Shown here: piece by piece, positions 24,646-33,549 of the stretch
How positions within the stretch are numbered: the stretch's first letter is position 1
How the letters are laid out: each line of letters opens with the position of its first letter
Assembly: GCA_004554455.1 (NCBI GenBank)
Contig: SFMG01000005.1
Span: 38,128 to 102,127 of the forward strand
Length of the DNA stretch: 64,000 nt
Direction of reading: 5' to 3'
DNA from: Bacteroidales bacterium
Lineage (GTDB): Bacteria; Bacteroidota; Bacteroidia; Bacteroidales; UBA932
Translations under genes and position numbers: made by a program
Notes under the pieces: generated by a model
What the model was told of the DNA's origin: nothing
Seen by the model: only the letters and a program-made list of their open reading frames with translations
Database searches by the model: none

Positions 24646-25860
24646 ATGAAAAGGATACTTACCAGTCTTTGTCTCGCTCTGCTGCCGTTTGCAGCCTTCG
24701 CGGTTGTGCCGCACCGCCAGACTATGCCTAAGGTGGATGGATATGTGCTCCTGCTGGGAGACTGTCACATCCATACGGTTTTCTCCGATGACACTTCCTG
24801 GCCGACCACCAGGGTTGACGAGGCCGCATACGACGGACTCGATTTCATCGCTATCACCGACCACTGCGACACCCGTCACCAGAAGATGGTCAACAACGGC
24901 ACCTTCAACGGAGCCAAGGTGGACCGCAATACCTCCTACGAGATTGCTGCTGCGGCCGCAAAGAAATACGGCATCCTTGTCGTTCACGGGGCTGAGCTTA
25001 CCAGGGGGAACTGGATGTTCCCGGGTCACTTCAACACGCTTTTCATCAAGGATGGAAACCGTATCGCCATAGCCGCCGAGGAAGCCGCCGACAAGGCTAA
25101 GGCCGAAGGGGCGGATGCAAAGGCCCAGGAGGAGGCCGCCATTCTCGCAGGCCTTGCAGAGGCCCGCGCCCAGGGCGGATATATCCAGTGGAATCATCCG
25201 GATTGGGAACGTCAGGCCCCTAACGAGACCGTGTGGTGGCCTATTCACAGCCAGGTGCTGGATGCCGGGCTTTTGGACGGCATCGAGATAGTCAACCGTT
25301 TCACCGGTTTTGACCCGGAGGCCTTCCACTGGTGCGTTGAGAAGAATCTGAATGTCAGCGCAGGTACCGATTGCCACAAGCCAATGTTTCAGCTGGTTGA
25401 TTACGAGAAAGGCGAATATCGTCCGGTGACTGTGGCTTTCGCCCGTGAGCGCTCACTCGAAGGCCTGCGTGAGGCGATGGACAATCGCCGCTGCTGCGTG
25501 ATCGCGGACAACTGTATGTACGGCCCCGAGGATCTGCTCAAGCTCTTCTTCGAGTCTGCATTCGAAATCAGCAACGTGAAGTGCAGCGCCAAGAAGTGCA
25601 CTTTCAATATACGGAACACCAGCTCCCTGCCATTCGTTATCACCAAGGCCGTGGACGGGGAAAGCTCCAAGGTCTCATATCCGCGTATGACCATAGTAAA
25701 TGCGGGAGAGGAGCTGTCCTGGAGCGTGACCGGAATCAACAATACCGCGAGCTTCGCCAGCCAGGGCGTAGAGGAGGTGACCGTCAGCTTCTTTGTGGAG
25801 AATATGCTCTGCGACACAGGCAAGCCAATCAAGGTCAGATATACCTTCCCGGTCAAGTAA
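24646..25860 (+). CDS. Secreted PHP-domain phosphoesterase-like protein (paralogue 1)
   Basis: 404 residues with a signal peptide (MKRILTSLCLALLPFAAFA). PHP metal motifs: LGDCHIHTVFSDD (about 40-52), IAITDHCD, GAELTRGNW (Glu), YIQWNHPDW (His) and SAGTDCHKP (Asp-x-His) near residue 245. A C-terminal beta-sandwich of about 130 residues follows (KCTFNIRNTSSLPFVI). The paralogue at 27283-28458 has the same plan. Such secreted PHP proteins (Sb-PDE type) occur widely in Bacteroidota; the substrate is unknown but a phosphodiester or sugar phosphate is likely. It sits 21 bases behind the DPP gene. Confidence 0.87.
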   Translation: MKRILTSLCLALLPFAAFAVVPHRQTMPKVDGYVLLLGDCHIHTVFSDDTSWPTTRVDEAAYDGLDFIAITDHCDTRHQKMVNNGTFNGAKVDRNTSYEIAAAAAKKYGILVVHGAELTRGNWMFPGHFNTLFIKDGNRIAIAAEEAADKAKAEGADAKAQEEAAILAGLAEARAQGGYIQWNHPDWERQAPNETVWWPIHSQVLDAGLLDGIEIVNRFTGFDPEAFHWCVEKNLNVSAGTDCHKPMFQLVDYEKGEYRPVTVAFARERSLEGLREAMDNRRCCVIADNCMYGPEDLLKLFFESAFEISNVKCSAKKCTFNIRNTSSLPFVITKAVDGESSKVSYPRMTIVNAGEELSWSVTGINNTASFASQGVEEVTVSFFVENMLCDTGKPIKVRYTFPVK

Positions 25861-25884
25861 TTGCCAGATACGACCGGAGTCCGC

Positions 25885-27195
25885 TCACAGCGTCTCCGTC
25901 ACGAGCAGGTAATTGGCTGACGGAGCGTCGCTGAAGTCGCAGCGTATGCCGAAGATATGATGGCCGTCCCCGGCTCTAACGCCTAGACGCCTGCGCAGTT
26001 CGTCGCTGCCCATCGGAATATTTCTCGCACTAACCCCGGCCTTGGGGCAGAGTCCGGCAAGCTCTTTCATCGAGCGCTTGTTCAGGGGCAGGACAGCGAG
26101 TATGCGGAAATATTTGCCGAGTCCTTCAAGACTCCGGTTGTCAGTGAAATAAAGCTGGGTCGAGCGCCCGGCTTTTTTCATTCCCTCGCGACAGAGCAGC
26201 TTGAAGGGTCCGGCTTTCATCAGGGCGCTGCCGGGTTCAAATAGCAGAAGTCTGCTCTCTTCCCCGGAAGAAGCGGCTCTTGCGGCAGCTTGCAATTCCG
26301 GCAGGGAAGCCGCTACGGCGATGGCATTCCTTTCCTCTTCAATGCAGAAACTGAAGCATCTTCCCCTGTCGTGAACGGAGATTGTGGGATTGTATTCGGC
26401 CTCCCGCCCTGCTTCCACCAGCAGTTCCTTGCATTCTCCTCCGCTGCCGATTATGTGTATACGGCTGACGCAGGGGTAGCCCGCCGCATCTTCCAGCTCT
26501 TTGAGCAGCCGGCTTATGTCAGCCATAGGGGATAGCTTGGCCAGTATCCTAGGAGCGCGTTCCAGAAGTGGCTTGAGCAGGGTGCTCAAATCGGGCGAAC
26601 AATCCCCAAGCCGGAAAACTTTGCTTCCGCCTGCTGAACGCCGCGCCGGATCCAGATAGATCAGATCCGGTCTGAAATCTCCCAGGATTTCCCCGACATT
26701 GTCCTTCCTGAGTTCGCAGTTGCGGAATACCGCCTTCACCCCGAGCAGGGGCAGGTTGTGCTGCGCCGCCCCGCAGATCTCCGGGTTCATTTCATTGTAA
26801 AGCACTTCAGCCCCGGCTCTGGCAAAGCTCCAGCAGTCAACTCCGAGACCCCCGGTAAGGTCTGCTATCCTTGGAGTCCTGTGCTCTTTTCCAAGGGCGC
26901 TTTCCTCATTCGAAATGTCAAGGGGTATGTCCTCATTCAATAAGCCAAGAGCTATTCCGGCTTTGAGTGCGGCCGCCTCCTCTCCGGAACACTGCTCCGC
27001 GGAAAGGGTGTTGGGATAGAACAGCTCCTCTTCCACCCACCAGGACGGCAATTTGCCCTTGAGTTTCCTCCGGGAGATTATGCAGTTCACGGCGGCACGG
27101 ACATCCATATCCGGCCACTTCTCCTTCGAAAGCAGCAGCCTGTCGCAGTCGTCGTCCGCGTGTGCAATGATGAAATCCCTGAACGCCTGGTCCAT
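25885..27195 (-). CDS. SAM-dependent methyltransferase with THUMP-like domain
   Basis: 436 residues starting at MDQAFRDFIIAHADDD, which matches the usual beginning of this family; the longer frame to 27231 runs into the YD-like fragment and is rejected. The methyltransferase fold shows IADLTGGLGVDCWSFARAGA (motif I, about 107-126), NEMNPEICGAAQHNLPLLGV and DLIYLDPARRS (motif IV, DPAR instead of DPPY). The C-terminal THUMP-like half ends with GIRCDFSDAPSANYLL. An RNA or another substrate is likely but not established. It is convergent with the PHP gene on its left. Confidence 0.85.
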   Translation of the reverse strand: MDQAFRDFIIAHADDDCDRLLLSKEKWPDMDVRAAVNCIISRRKLKGKLPSWWVEEELFYPNTLSAEQCSGEEAAALKAGIALGLLNEDIPLDISNEESALGKEHRTPRIADLTGGLGVDCWSFARAGAEVLYNEMNPEICGAAQHNLPLLGVKAVFRNCELRKDNVGEILGDFRPDLIYLDPARRSAGGSKVFRLGDCSPDLSTLLKPLLERAPRILAKLSPMADISRLLKELEDAAGYPCVSRIHIIGSGGECKELLVEAGREAEYNPTISVHDRGRCFSFCIEEERNAIAVAASLPELQAAARAASSGEESRLLLFEPGSALMKAGPFKLLCREGMKKAGRSTQLYFTDNRSLEGLGKYFRILAVLPLNKRSMKELAGLCPKAGVSARNIPMGSDELRRRLGVRAGDGHHIFGIRCDFSDAPSANYLLVTETL

Positions 27196-27211
27196 CCGCA
27201 AATCTCTTTGA

Positions 27212-27300
27212 ATAATTTCTGCAGTCTCCATCGCCTACGACGAGCTGGGCCGTCCCTGCCGCACAACCTACGGCAGCGGTGGCTACATCTCGACGACAGG
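27212..27300 (+). pseudogene. Short YD-repeat (RHS-like) coding remnant
   Basis: On the plus strand, from ATA at 27212 (just after a TGA), the frame reads SIAYDELGRP followed by CRTTYGSGGYIST. YDELGRP is the core of the YD/RHS repeat (YDxLGR), with the G and Y residues at the right distance behind it. Nothing else of an RHS gene is present. The stretch fills the gap between the methyltransferase start and the PHP gene, on the opposite strand, and overlaps the end of the PHP frame. I take it as a remnant of a lost RHS-type gene, but coincidence cannot be excluded. Confidence 0.5.
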
Positions 27301-28458
27301 GTTGGAGTTCTCACCGCACCAGCAGTTGAGGAGGGTCCACTTCAGACTCTCGCCCTTACGGACCTTTGCGGTGAAGCTGGTGAACGGACGGAAGCGGAAA
27401 GGGGTGCCTGAGCCCTGGAGCATGAATTCCAGGGATGAGTTGTTGGTCACGGCGTAGGTTGTGTACTTTCCGTCCGAAACTATCTCCCTTACACTGACGC
27501 AGGCCTTGAAGAAATCCTTCAGCATCTGTTCCTCTCCGGCCAGGGTTCCGAAAGACCAGGCCAGGGTCCTTCTGTTTTCAAGGGCTTCCCTCACGGCTTC
27601 GATTGAATTGTCAGCAGCCAGAATCAAAGTCATGTTGCGGAGCTGGCCCTGAGCACGGTAAGTTTCTGTAGCAGAGTCGTGTATGTCTGTGTTGGCGGCC
27701 ACAAAAAGTCCGCGTTCCCTTGCCCTGTCGATAATCTTCGGATAGAACTCGGAACCGTTCATTGTCTCCACTCCGCCGATAAGGCCCTCGTCATAGGCCT
27801 TCTGCTCGGTCTCCGGACTTTCCACGCTCGTGCGCCTCCAGCCGGGATGGTTGTGCATTATTATGGCTCCCTGTGCTTTCGCATTCCTTAGTGCCTGTAG
27901 CGGATCCCTGTCGTATATCAGATTGTTGTCCGTTGTAAAAAGAGCGTTGAAATGGCCTATGCTGACCGGCTCCCGGGTGATTTCGGCACCTGGAATCACA
28001 GTGATTCCGTAGTTCTGCGCAGCACTCTGGGCAAGTCTTACCGGAAGGTTGAGGTCGGATACGATTCCGCGCTTGTCCGCATCCTTCCTGATGACATTGC
28101 TGTTGACGGCTTTGTCCCCGTCCAGAACCCTGGCGTTGAGGAAGTCAATCATTTTATCCTCCTGGCGCCTGTATTCGATGTGGTCGGTGATGGCTATTAT
28201 GTCCAGTCCGTCGAACCAGGCCTCCTTGACACGCAATTCAGGCGTGACATCCGCATCGGAGTATATTGTGTGTATGTGAAGGTCGGCCTTGAGTACCTTG
28301 TAACCGTTCACGTCCGGAATGACTATTTCGTGCCTGACTGCTCCGGCCCTCATCGTGTTCTGGAGTATGTCGGGGTTGTTGGGCTTATGAACATAGGATT
28401 GTGCATGCAGGCCGCTTGTGAAGAGAAGAATGGCAGGAATCAGTGACAGTGCTTTCAT
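27283..28458 (-). CDS. Secreted PHP-domain protein (paralogue 2, altered C-terminus)
   Basis: 391 residues from the ATG at 28458 (28467 is also possible) with a signal peptide (MKALSLIPAILLFTSGLHAQ). PHP motifs: KADLHIHTIYSDADVT, IAITDHIEYRR, GAEITREPV, IMHNHPGW and AANTDIHD. The C-terminal sandwich matches paralogue 1 up to about FTAKVRKGESLKWTLLN, but then the protein ends within about 16 residues (CWCGENSNPVVEM) where paralogue 1 has about 35 more of a regular strand pattern. The end overlaps the YD-like remnant on the other strand, so the last residues may derive from an insertion or rearrangement. It has its own divergent promoter. Confidence 0.83.
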   Translation of the reverse strand: MKALSLIPAILLFTSGLHAQSYVHKPNNPDILQNTMRAGAVRHEIVIPDVNGYKVLKADLHIHTIYSDADVTPELRVKEAWFDGLDIIAITDHIEYRRQEDKMIDFLNARVLDGDKAVNSNVIRKDADKRGIVSDLNLPVRLAQSAAQNYGITVIPGAEITREPVSIGHFNALFTTDNNLIYDRDPLQALRNAKAQGAIIMHNHPGWRRTSVESPETEQKAYDEGLIGGVETMNGSEFYPKIIDRARERGLFVAANTDIHDSATETYRAQGQLRNMTLILAADNSIEAVREALENRRTLAWSFGTLAGEEQMLKDFFKACVSVREIVSDGKYTTYAVTNNSSLEFMLQGSGTPFRFRPFTSFTAKVRKGESLKWTLLNCWCGENSNPVVEM

Positions 28459-28489
28459 TTTGATCATTTTGAGTTTCTGATGGTCTATG

Positions 28490-28497
28490 CAAAGTTA
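28490..28497 (-). promoter_or_regulatory. -7 box of the second PHP gene
   Basis: TAACTTTG on the minus strand, a full TAnnTTTG match, about 31 bases before the start codon and divergent from the next box. Confidence 0.55.
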
Positions 28498-28518
28498 GAA
28501 AAATTCGGGAATATTTGT

Positions 28519-28526
28519 TAACTTTG
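28519..28526 (+). promoter_or_regulatory. -7 box of the phosphosugar mutase operon
   Basis: TAACTTTG, a full TAnnTTTG match, 65 bases before the start codon at 28592. Confidence 0.55.
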
Positions 28527-28591
28527 CGTCCGTGTGAGTCTTAGTAATCGCATACTGATAACATATACAGAACCAAATTATTTTTACACTC

Positions 28592-30259
28592 ATGGCTGAA
28601 ACGTACAAAGAAGTCGCCCAGCGCTGGCTGGACGGAAATTTTGACCCGGAAACCAAGGGCGAAGTCCTCAAACTCAGGAACAATGACCCTGTGGGCTTCG
28701 AGGATGCCTTCTACCGCAATCTCGAATTCGGTACAGGCGGCCTCCGCGGCATAATGGGCGTCGGGACCAACAGGATGAACAAGTACACCGTAGGAATGGC
28801 TACCCAGGGCCTCGCAAACTATATGCTCAAAAACTGCGAGGGTGAGCTGAAGATATGCATCTCCTACGACAGCCGCAACAACAGCAAACTCTTTGCGAGG
28901 ATAACTGCCGACGTCATGTCCGCAAACGGAATACACGTTTATATCTTCGACAACATCAGGCCTACGCCGGAGCTCAGTTACGCAATACGCCTCAAGGGCG
29001 CCACTGCCGGAGTGATGGTGACCGCATCCCACAATCCGAAAGAGTACAACGGTTACAAGGTGTTCTGGTCTGACGGAGGACAGATAACCTCTCCTGTGGA
29101 CAAGGACATAGTGGCCGAAGTCAATGCCATCACTGACCCTTCCATGGTTAAGTTCAATCCTGCCGAGAGCAAGGTGCAGGGTGAGATAGAGATAATGGGA
29201 GCCGACGTGGACGAACTCTATCTGCGCGACATCTGTTCCCTGACCCTCTCTCCGGAGGCCGTGGCAAAGCACAGCGACCTGAAGATAGTCTATACCCCTC
29301 TCCACGGAACAGGCGTGCGCATAGCAAGGGAGGCGCTCGAGAAGGTGGGCTTCAGGAACGTATATCACGTTCCGGAGCAGGACGTCAGCGACGGCAACTT
29401 CCCTACTGTCGTATCTCCGAATCCGGAAGAGCCGGCCGCCCTCACCCTCGCGCTGCAGGTGGCCGACAAGGTGGGCGCCGACCTGGTGCTCGCAACCGAC
29501 CCGGACGCAGACCGTATGGGCATAGCCGTACGCGACAACGACGGACGTATGGTGCTTATGAACGGAAATCAGACTGCATCCATGCTGACGCACTACATCC
29601 TCACCCGCTGGAAAGAGCTCGGCAAGCTGGACGGCAGACAGTATATAGTCAAGACCATAGTGACCAGCGAACTGCTGCGCGCCATAGCCGACAGCTTCGG
29701 AGTGAAAACCTACAACTGCCTGACGGGCTTCAAGTATATAGCCGAAATAGTCAAGCGCAACGAAGGCAAGGAAGTGTTCGTCTGCGGCGGCGAGGAAAGC
29801 TACGGTTTCAATATAGGCGAGTTCGTGCGCGACAAGGATGCGCCTGTGGCCTGCATAATGATAGCCGAGTGCGCAGCCTGGTGCGCTGAAAAGGGCCTCA
29901 CCCTCTATCAGTATCTCCAGAAGATATATGAGGAATACGGCTACTACCGCGAGGGTCTCGTCTCTCTCGTGCGCAAGGGCAAGGCCGGCGTTGAGGAGAT
30001 TGCCGCCATAATGGCTGACTACCGTCAGAATCCGCCTGCAGCCCTCGCATCCTCACCTGTCGTGAAGGTGATCGATTACAACAAGCCTGAGGAGACCGGC
30101 ATGCCTAAGTCCAACGTGCTCCAGTTCTTCAGCGCTGACGGAGACGTAGTATCCGTGCGTCCTTCCGGAACGGAACCGAAGATCAAGTTCTACTTCGGCG
30201 CTCACGGCGCGGATGCGGATGCCAAGATCGAAAAGCTCAAGGAACAGTTTGCCAAATAA
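28592..30259 (+). CDS. Phospho-sugar mutase (phosphoglucomutase/phosphomannomutase)
   Basis: 555 residues of the alpha-D-phosphohexomutase superfamily. The phosphoserine loop is VTASHNPKEYNGYK (Ser146), the metal loop is TDPDADRMG, the sugar-binding loop is VCGGEESYGFNIG, and the phosphate-binding loop is VRPSGTEPKIKFY near the C-terminus. All four active-site loops are intact. It interconverts hexose 1- and 6-phosphates for glycan and nucleotide-sugar synthesis. ndk follows after 12 bases. Confidence 0.93.
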   Translation: MAETYKEVAQRWLDGNFDPETKGEVLKLRNNDPVGFEDAFYRNLEFGTGGLRGIMGVGTNRMNKYTVGMATQGLANYMLKNCEGELKICISYDSRNNSKLFARITADVMSANGIHVYIFDNIRPTPELSYAIRLKGATAGVMVTASHNPKEYNGYKVFWSDGGQITSPVDKDIVAEVNAITDPSMVKFNPAESKVQGEIEIMGADVDELYLRDICSLTLSPEAVAKHSDLKIVYTPLHGTGVRIAREALEKVGFRNVYHVPEQDVSDGNFPTVVSPNPEEPAALTLALQVADKVGADLVLATDPDADRMGIAVRDNDGRMVLMNGNQTASMLTHYILTRWKELGKLDGRQYIVKTIVTSELLRAIADSFGVKTYNCLTGFKYIAEIVKRNEGKEVFVCGGEESYGFNIGEFVRDKDAPVACIMIAECAAWCAEKGLTLYQYLQKIYEEYGYYREGLVSLVRKGKAGVEEIAAIMADYRQNPPAALASSPVVKVIDYNKPEETGMPKSNVLQFFSADGDVVSVRPSGTEPKIKFYFGAHGADADAKIEKLKEQFAK

Positions 30260-30271
30260 TTTACCGAAGAT

Positions 30272-30733
30272 ATGGAACAGACACTCGTAATACTCAAGCC
30301 AGGCACGGTCCAGAGAGGACTGATCGGCGAAGTCATCACCAGACTTGAGCGCAAGGGCCTCAGGATCACGGCAATGAAAATGGCTATGCTCGACGACGAA
30401 ATACTGCGCCAGCACTATGCGCATCTCGTTGACAGGCCATTCTTCCCTTGGCTGCTCGCCTCGATGAAAGCTGCACCGGTGGTGCTTATGTGCGTCGAGG
30501 GCAAGGATGCAGTCGATGTGGTACACAAGATGGCCGGCGCCACCAACGGACGCAAGGCCGAGTTCGGCACCATTCGCGGTGACTATTCACTCAGCGGTCA
30601 GGAGAACATCATACACACTTCCGATTCCGTCGAGAATGCTAGAATAGAACTGGACCGCTTCTTCGTGGCTTCCGACTATTGCTGCTACGAGCCTGTACTC
30701 ACTCCGTTCATATACGCTCCGGACGAGAAATAG
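30272..30733 (+). CDS. ndk: Nucleoside-diphosphate kinase
   Basis: 153 residues. It transfers the gamma phosphate from ATP to NDPs by a phospho-His intermediate: His115 in ENIIHTSDS corresponds to the NxxHGSD motif. Other marks are LVILKPGTVQRGLIGEVI at the start, FFPWLLASM and GATNGRKAEFGTIRGDY. The Thr replacing Gly after His is a small deviation common in this lineage. The stop TAG shares one base with the GTG of the next gene, giving strong coupling. Confidence 0.94.
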   Translation: MEQTLVILKPGTVQRGLIGEVITRLERKGLRITAMKMAMLDDEILRQHYAHLVDRPFFPWLLASMKAAPVVLMCVEGKDAVDVVHKMAGATNGRKAEFGTIRGDYSLSGQENIIHTSDSVENARIELDRFFVASDYCCYEPVLTPFIYAPDEK

Positions 30734-32166
30734 TGGAATCGCTTCCTGAACGTTTCAACAACCCTTTCCGTTACGCTCCGCATCCCCTCGTCAGAGAGGC
30801 TGCGGGGCGAATGCTTTCGCGCATAGACTCCGACCCTCTGCTCAGGGGCGCCTTCTCCGAAGGGAAGATGCTTGGAGTGATGCTGGCGGAAGATTCCTCA
30901 GCTGAGATTCACACTCTCTATGCCTTTTCCGGCAGCGTCACCGTACCCGGAGCTGATGGCAGGCCCTGCCTGAGCAATTTCCTGCCCGGCTTCGTGCCGC
31001 CCGTCTGCGACCTGCTCGATCCTGAGGGACGTTTCAAAGCCGGCGAGAGGGAAATATCCGAGCTCAATTTCCTGATACACAAGGCCGAAAAGGCCGGAAA
31101 TCCGAGCCCGGAAGCGGCCGCAGAACTGGAGAGGATGAAAAGCCGCAGGCGTGAGCTCTCCGAGTATCTGCAGAAATGGATATTCGATCACTATGAACTC
31201 CTCAACGCCAGGGGAGAGCGCAGGAGCATCTCCTCCCTGGCGGAAAGCGCCGGTGGCCTTCCTCCGGGCGGGACCGGCGACTGTGCCCTGCCAAAGCTGC
31301 TCCAATACGCCTATGCCAACGGCCTGAAGCCCCGCCTTTTCGGGGAATTCTGGTACGGGGCGCCGGATAGTGCCTCGCTTCGGCTGAAAGGCCGCTTCTA
31401 TCCTTCCTGCAGCTCTAAATGCGCTTTCATACTACCGTTCATGCTCGAGGGACTGGATGTTGAGGACTTCGCCGGGGAGAAGCCCTCGGCACCATACGCG
31501 ATAATCTTCGAGGATGAGCACTTGCTTGTGGTCAACAAAGCTTCCGGCCTGCTGAGCGTCCCGGGGAAGGACAGCGGCAGCGAATCCCTGCTGGGCCTGC
31601 TTCAGAGAAGGGAGAACGCCCTCAATTCCTGTACGGCGCACAGTGGACCTAAAATATATCCCGTCCACAGACTGGATATGGACACGGCCGGACTCATGGT
31701 CTTTGCAAGAACGGAAGCGGCGCAGGCGGCACTCAGACGCCAGTTCGAGGAGAGGAAGGTCTCAAAGAGCTATCTGGCCCGTATAGACGCATCGGATAAC
31801 CTGGCCCTGAAGGAGGGGGACAGCGGACTCATCGATCTGCCTATGCTTTCAGATTTCGCAGACAGGCCGCGTCAGAAGGTGGATTTCGAAGAAGGCAAGA
31901 GGGCCGTGACGGCCTACGAGGTCCTGAAGTCGTATGAGGGAGGCGGCCTCCTGCTGCGTTTCAGACCGGAAACCGGCCGCACCCACCAGCTGCGTGTCCA
32001 TTCGGCCCATCCTCAGGGCATAGGCTCACCCATTTCCGGTGACAGACTTTACGGCAGCCATTCCGACAACCCCCTGCGTCTGCTTGCGGAAAGCCTGGCT
32101 TTCGTTCACCCGGCCACTTCGGAAGCTTTGTCCTTCCGTCTTCCCTTTCCTTCCTGGGCGGAATAG
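30733..32166 (+). CDS. RluA-family pseudouridine synthase with N-terminal extension
   Basis: 477 residues from a GTG that overlaps the ndk stop. The C-terminal half is the RluA catalytic domain: YAIIFEDEHLLVVNKASGLLS, the catalytic Asp in VHRLDMDTAGLMVFA, and LLRFRPETGRTHQLRVHS. About 250 residues of N-terminal sequence precede it (charged, with EREISELNFLIHKAEKAG and FDHYELLNARGE), which is long for RluA but typical of a Bacteroidota subgroup. It isomerises specific uridines of rRNA or tRNA. Its last ~60 bases overlap the convergent nth gene. Confidence 0.85.
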   Translation: MESLPERFNNPFRYAPHPLVREAAGRMLSRIDSDPLLRGAFSEGKMLGVMLAEDSSAEIHTLYAFSGSVTVPGADGRPCLSNFLPGFVPPVCDLLDPEGRFKAGEREISELNFLIHKAEKAGNPSPEAAAELERMKSRRRELSEYLQKWIFDHYELLNARGERRSISSLAESAGGLPPGGTGDCALPKLLQYAYANGLKPRLFGEFWYGAPDSASLRLKGRFYPSCSSKCAFILPFMLEGLDVEDFAGEKPSAPYAIIFEDEHLLVVNKASGLLSVPGKDSGSESLLGLLQRRENALNSCTAHSGPKIYPVHRLDMDTAGLMVFARTEAAQAALRRQFEERKVSKSYLARIDASDNLALKEGDSGLIDLPMLSDFADRPRQKVDFEEGKRAVTAYEVLKSYEGGGLLLRFRPETGRTHQLRVHSAHPQGIGSPISGDRLYGSHSDNPLRLLAESLAFVHPATSEALSFRLPFPSWAE

Positions 32167-32783
32167 TCCCGGCACCATTCCCTCAGGCCGCATTCCCCGC
32201 AATGGGGCTTCCGCGCAGTGCAGACATAGCGCCCGTGCAGTATGAGCCAGTGGTGGGCCTTGGGGCGCTCTTCCGGCGGGATGTTCGCGCTCAGGTCTTT
32301 TTCCACGGCCTCGACTGTCTTCCCATCTGAAAGCCCAAGCCTTCCCGAAAGCCGGAACACGTGCGTGTCCACAGCTATAACGGGCTTGTCATAGATCACG
32401 GATGCCACGACATTGGCGGTTTTCCTGCCGACTCCGGGGAGTTTCTTAAGCTTGTCCACATCGTCCGGCACCTCTGAGCCGAACTCGCTGACGAGCATGC
32501 GGGCCATCGCGATAAGATGCGCTGCCTTGCTGTTTGGGTATGATATGGATTTTACCAGATCGAAGACCTCTTCGAAACTTGCGGCTGCGAGGTCCCGGGG
32601 CTCCGGATAACGTCTGAAAATCTCCGGGGTGTGCATATTGACCCTTTTGTCTGTGCACTGTGCTGAGAGTATCACGGCTATCAGCAGGTGGAAGGGAGAG
32701 TCGTAGTGCAGCTCCGGCCTGGGGTCGGGAACGTTTTCCCTGAACCAGCCGAGCACTCCGGCATAGCGTTCCTCAGTTTTCAT
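32106..32783 (-). CDS. nth: Endonuclease III
   Basis: 225 residues. Helix-hairpin-helix LPGVGRKTANVV with the catalytic Lys, then AVDTHVFRLSGRLGL with the catalytic Asp, and the [4Fe-4S] cluster loop CTARKPHCGECGLREWC (spacing 6-2-5). It removes oxidised pyrimidines from DNA and cuts AP sites. The 20-residue tail lies in the overlap with the RluA-type gene. The start ATG overlaps the stop of ftsE (ATGA), so the two are an operon. Confidence 0.94.
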   Translation of the reverse strand: MKTEERYAGVLGWFRENVPDPRPELHYDSPFHLLIAVILSAQCTDKRVNMHTPEIFRRYPEPRDLAAASFEEVFDLVKSISYPNSKAAHLIAMARMLVSEFGSEVPDDVDKLKKLPGVGRKTANVVASVIYDKPVIAVDTHVFRLSGRLGLSDGKTVEAVEKDLSANIPPEERPKAHHWLILHGRYVCTARKPHCGECGLREWCRDYSAQEGKGRRKDKASEVAG

Positions 32784-33478
32784 TCCTTCTCCTCTTTCGT
32801 AAGTTCCCTTGCGCTTTCATCCCGGCACTCCAGTATGCGGCCCGGGTAGCGCTGCGGAATCTCCCTGTTGTGGGTGACCATTATGATTGCCGTGCCCTCG
32901 GCGTTGATTGCCTTGAGCAGCTGCATTATGCCCTCGGCTGTCTCTGCATCCAGGTTGCCGGTCGGCTCGTCCGCCACAATGAGCTCCGGCCTGTTCAGCA
33001 GGGCCCTGGCTATGGCCACACGCTGCTGTTCGCCTCCCGAGAGCTGGAATGGCATCTTGTGGGCCTTGCTGTCCAGTTTCACTGCGTCCAGCACCTCTGC
33101 TATGCGCGCCTCGATTTCAGCACCGTTCTTCCAGCCCGTGGCCCTGAGCACGAATTCCAGGTTGTCGTGGACGCTGCGGTCCAGCAGCAGCTGGAAGTCC
33201 TGGAAAACAACTCCTATGCGTCTTCTCAGGAAAGGAATCTCCTTGCTGCGTATCTTCCGCAGATCGTAGCCGCAGACCCGGGCCTCACCCTTCCCGAGAG
33301 GGTTTTCCGCGATGATCGTGCGTATTATGGAGGTCTTTCCCGTTCCGACCTTGCCTACGATGTAAACGAAGTCGCCTTCGTCTATGCTGAGATCGAGGCC
33401 GAAGATGACGGTGCTTTCACCGTTCATTATGTCCGCTTTCTCGAAATCGATGAGGTTTTTTCTGTTCTCCATCTGCAT
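32780..33478 (-). CDS. ftsE: Cell division ATPase FtsE
   Basis: 232 residues (a start two codons later, at 33472, is also possible). Walker [18 protein letters not shown] (about 41-57), Q-loop [20 protein letters not shown], signature [16 protein letters not shown], Walker [14 protein letters not shown] and MVTHNREI. FtsE with FtsX regulates peptidoglycan hydrolases at the division site. ftsX is not in this neighbourhood. It is close to LolD/MacB ATPases in sequence, so the symbol is inferred from the typical FtsE features and lineage habit. Confidence 0.85.
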   Translation of the reverse strand: MQMENRKNLIDFEKADIMNGESTVIFGLDLSIDEGDFVYIVGKVGTGKTSIIRTIIAENPLGKGEARVCGYDLRKIRSKEIPFLRRRIGVVFQDFQLLLDRSVHDNLEFVLRATGWKNGAEIEARIAEVLDAVKLDSKAHKMPFQLSGGEQQRVAIARALLNRPELIVADEPTGNLDAETAEGIMQLLKAINAEGTAIIMVTHNREIPQRYPGRILECRDESARELTKEEKE

Positions 33479-33497
33479 TTTATGGGCTTAGAATGCA

Positions 33498-33505
33498 CAA
33501 ATATA
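33498..33505 (-). promoter_or_regulatory. -7 box of ftsE-nth
   Basis: TATATTTG on the minus strand, a full TAnnTTTG match, 19 bases before the ftsE start. Divergent from the TPR gene box. Confidence 0.6.
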
Positions 33506-33517
33506 GATGAAATTGAG

Positions 33518-33525
33518 TAAATTTG
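33518..33525 (+). promoter_or_regulatory. -7 box of the TPR gene
   Basis: TAAATTTG, a full TAnnTTTG match, 24 bases before the ATG at 33550. Confidence 0.6.
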
Positions 33526-33549
33526 TAAAAATATGTGCCTTTTGAAAGT

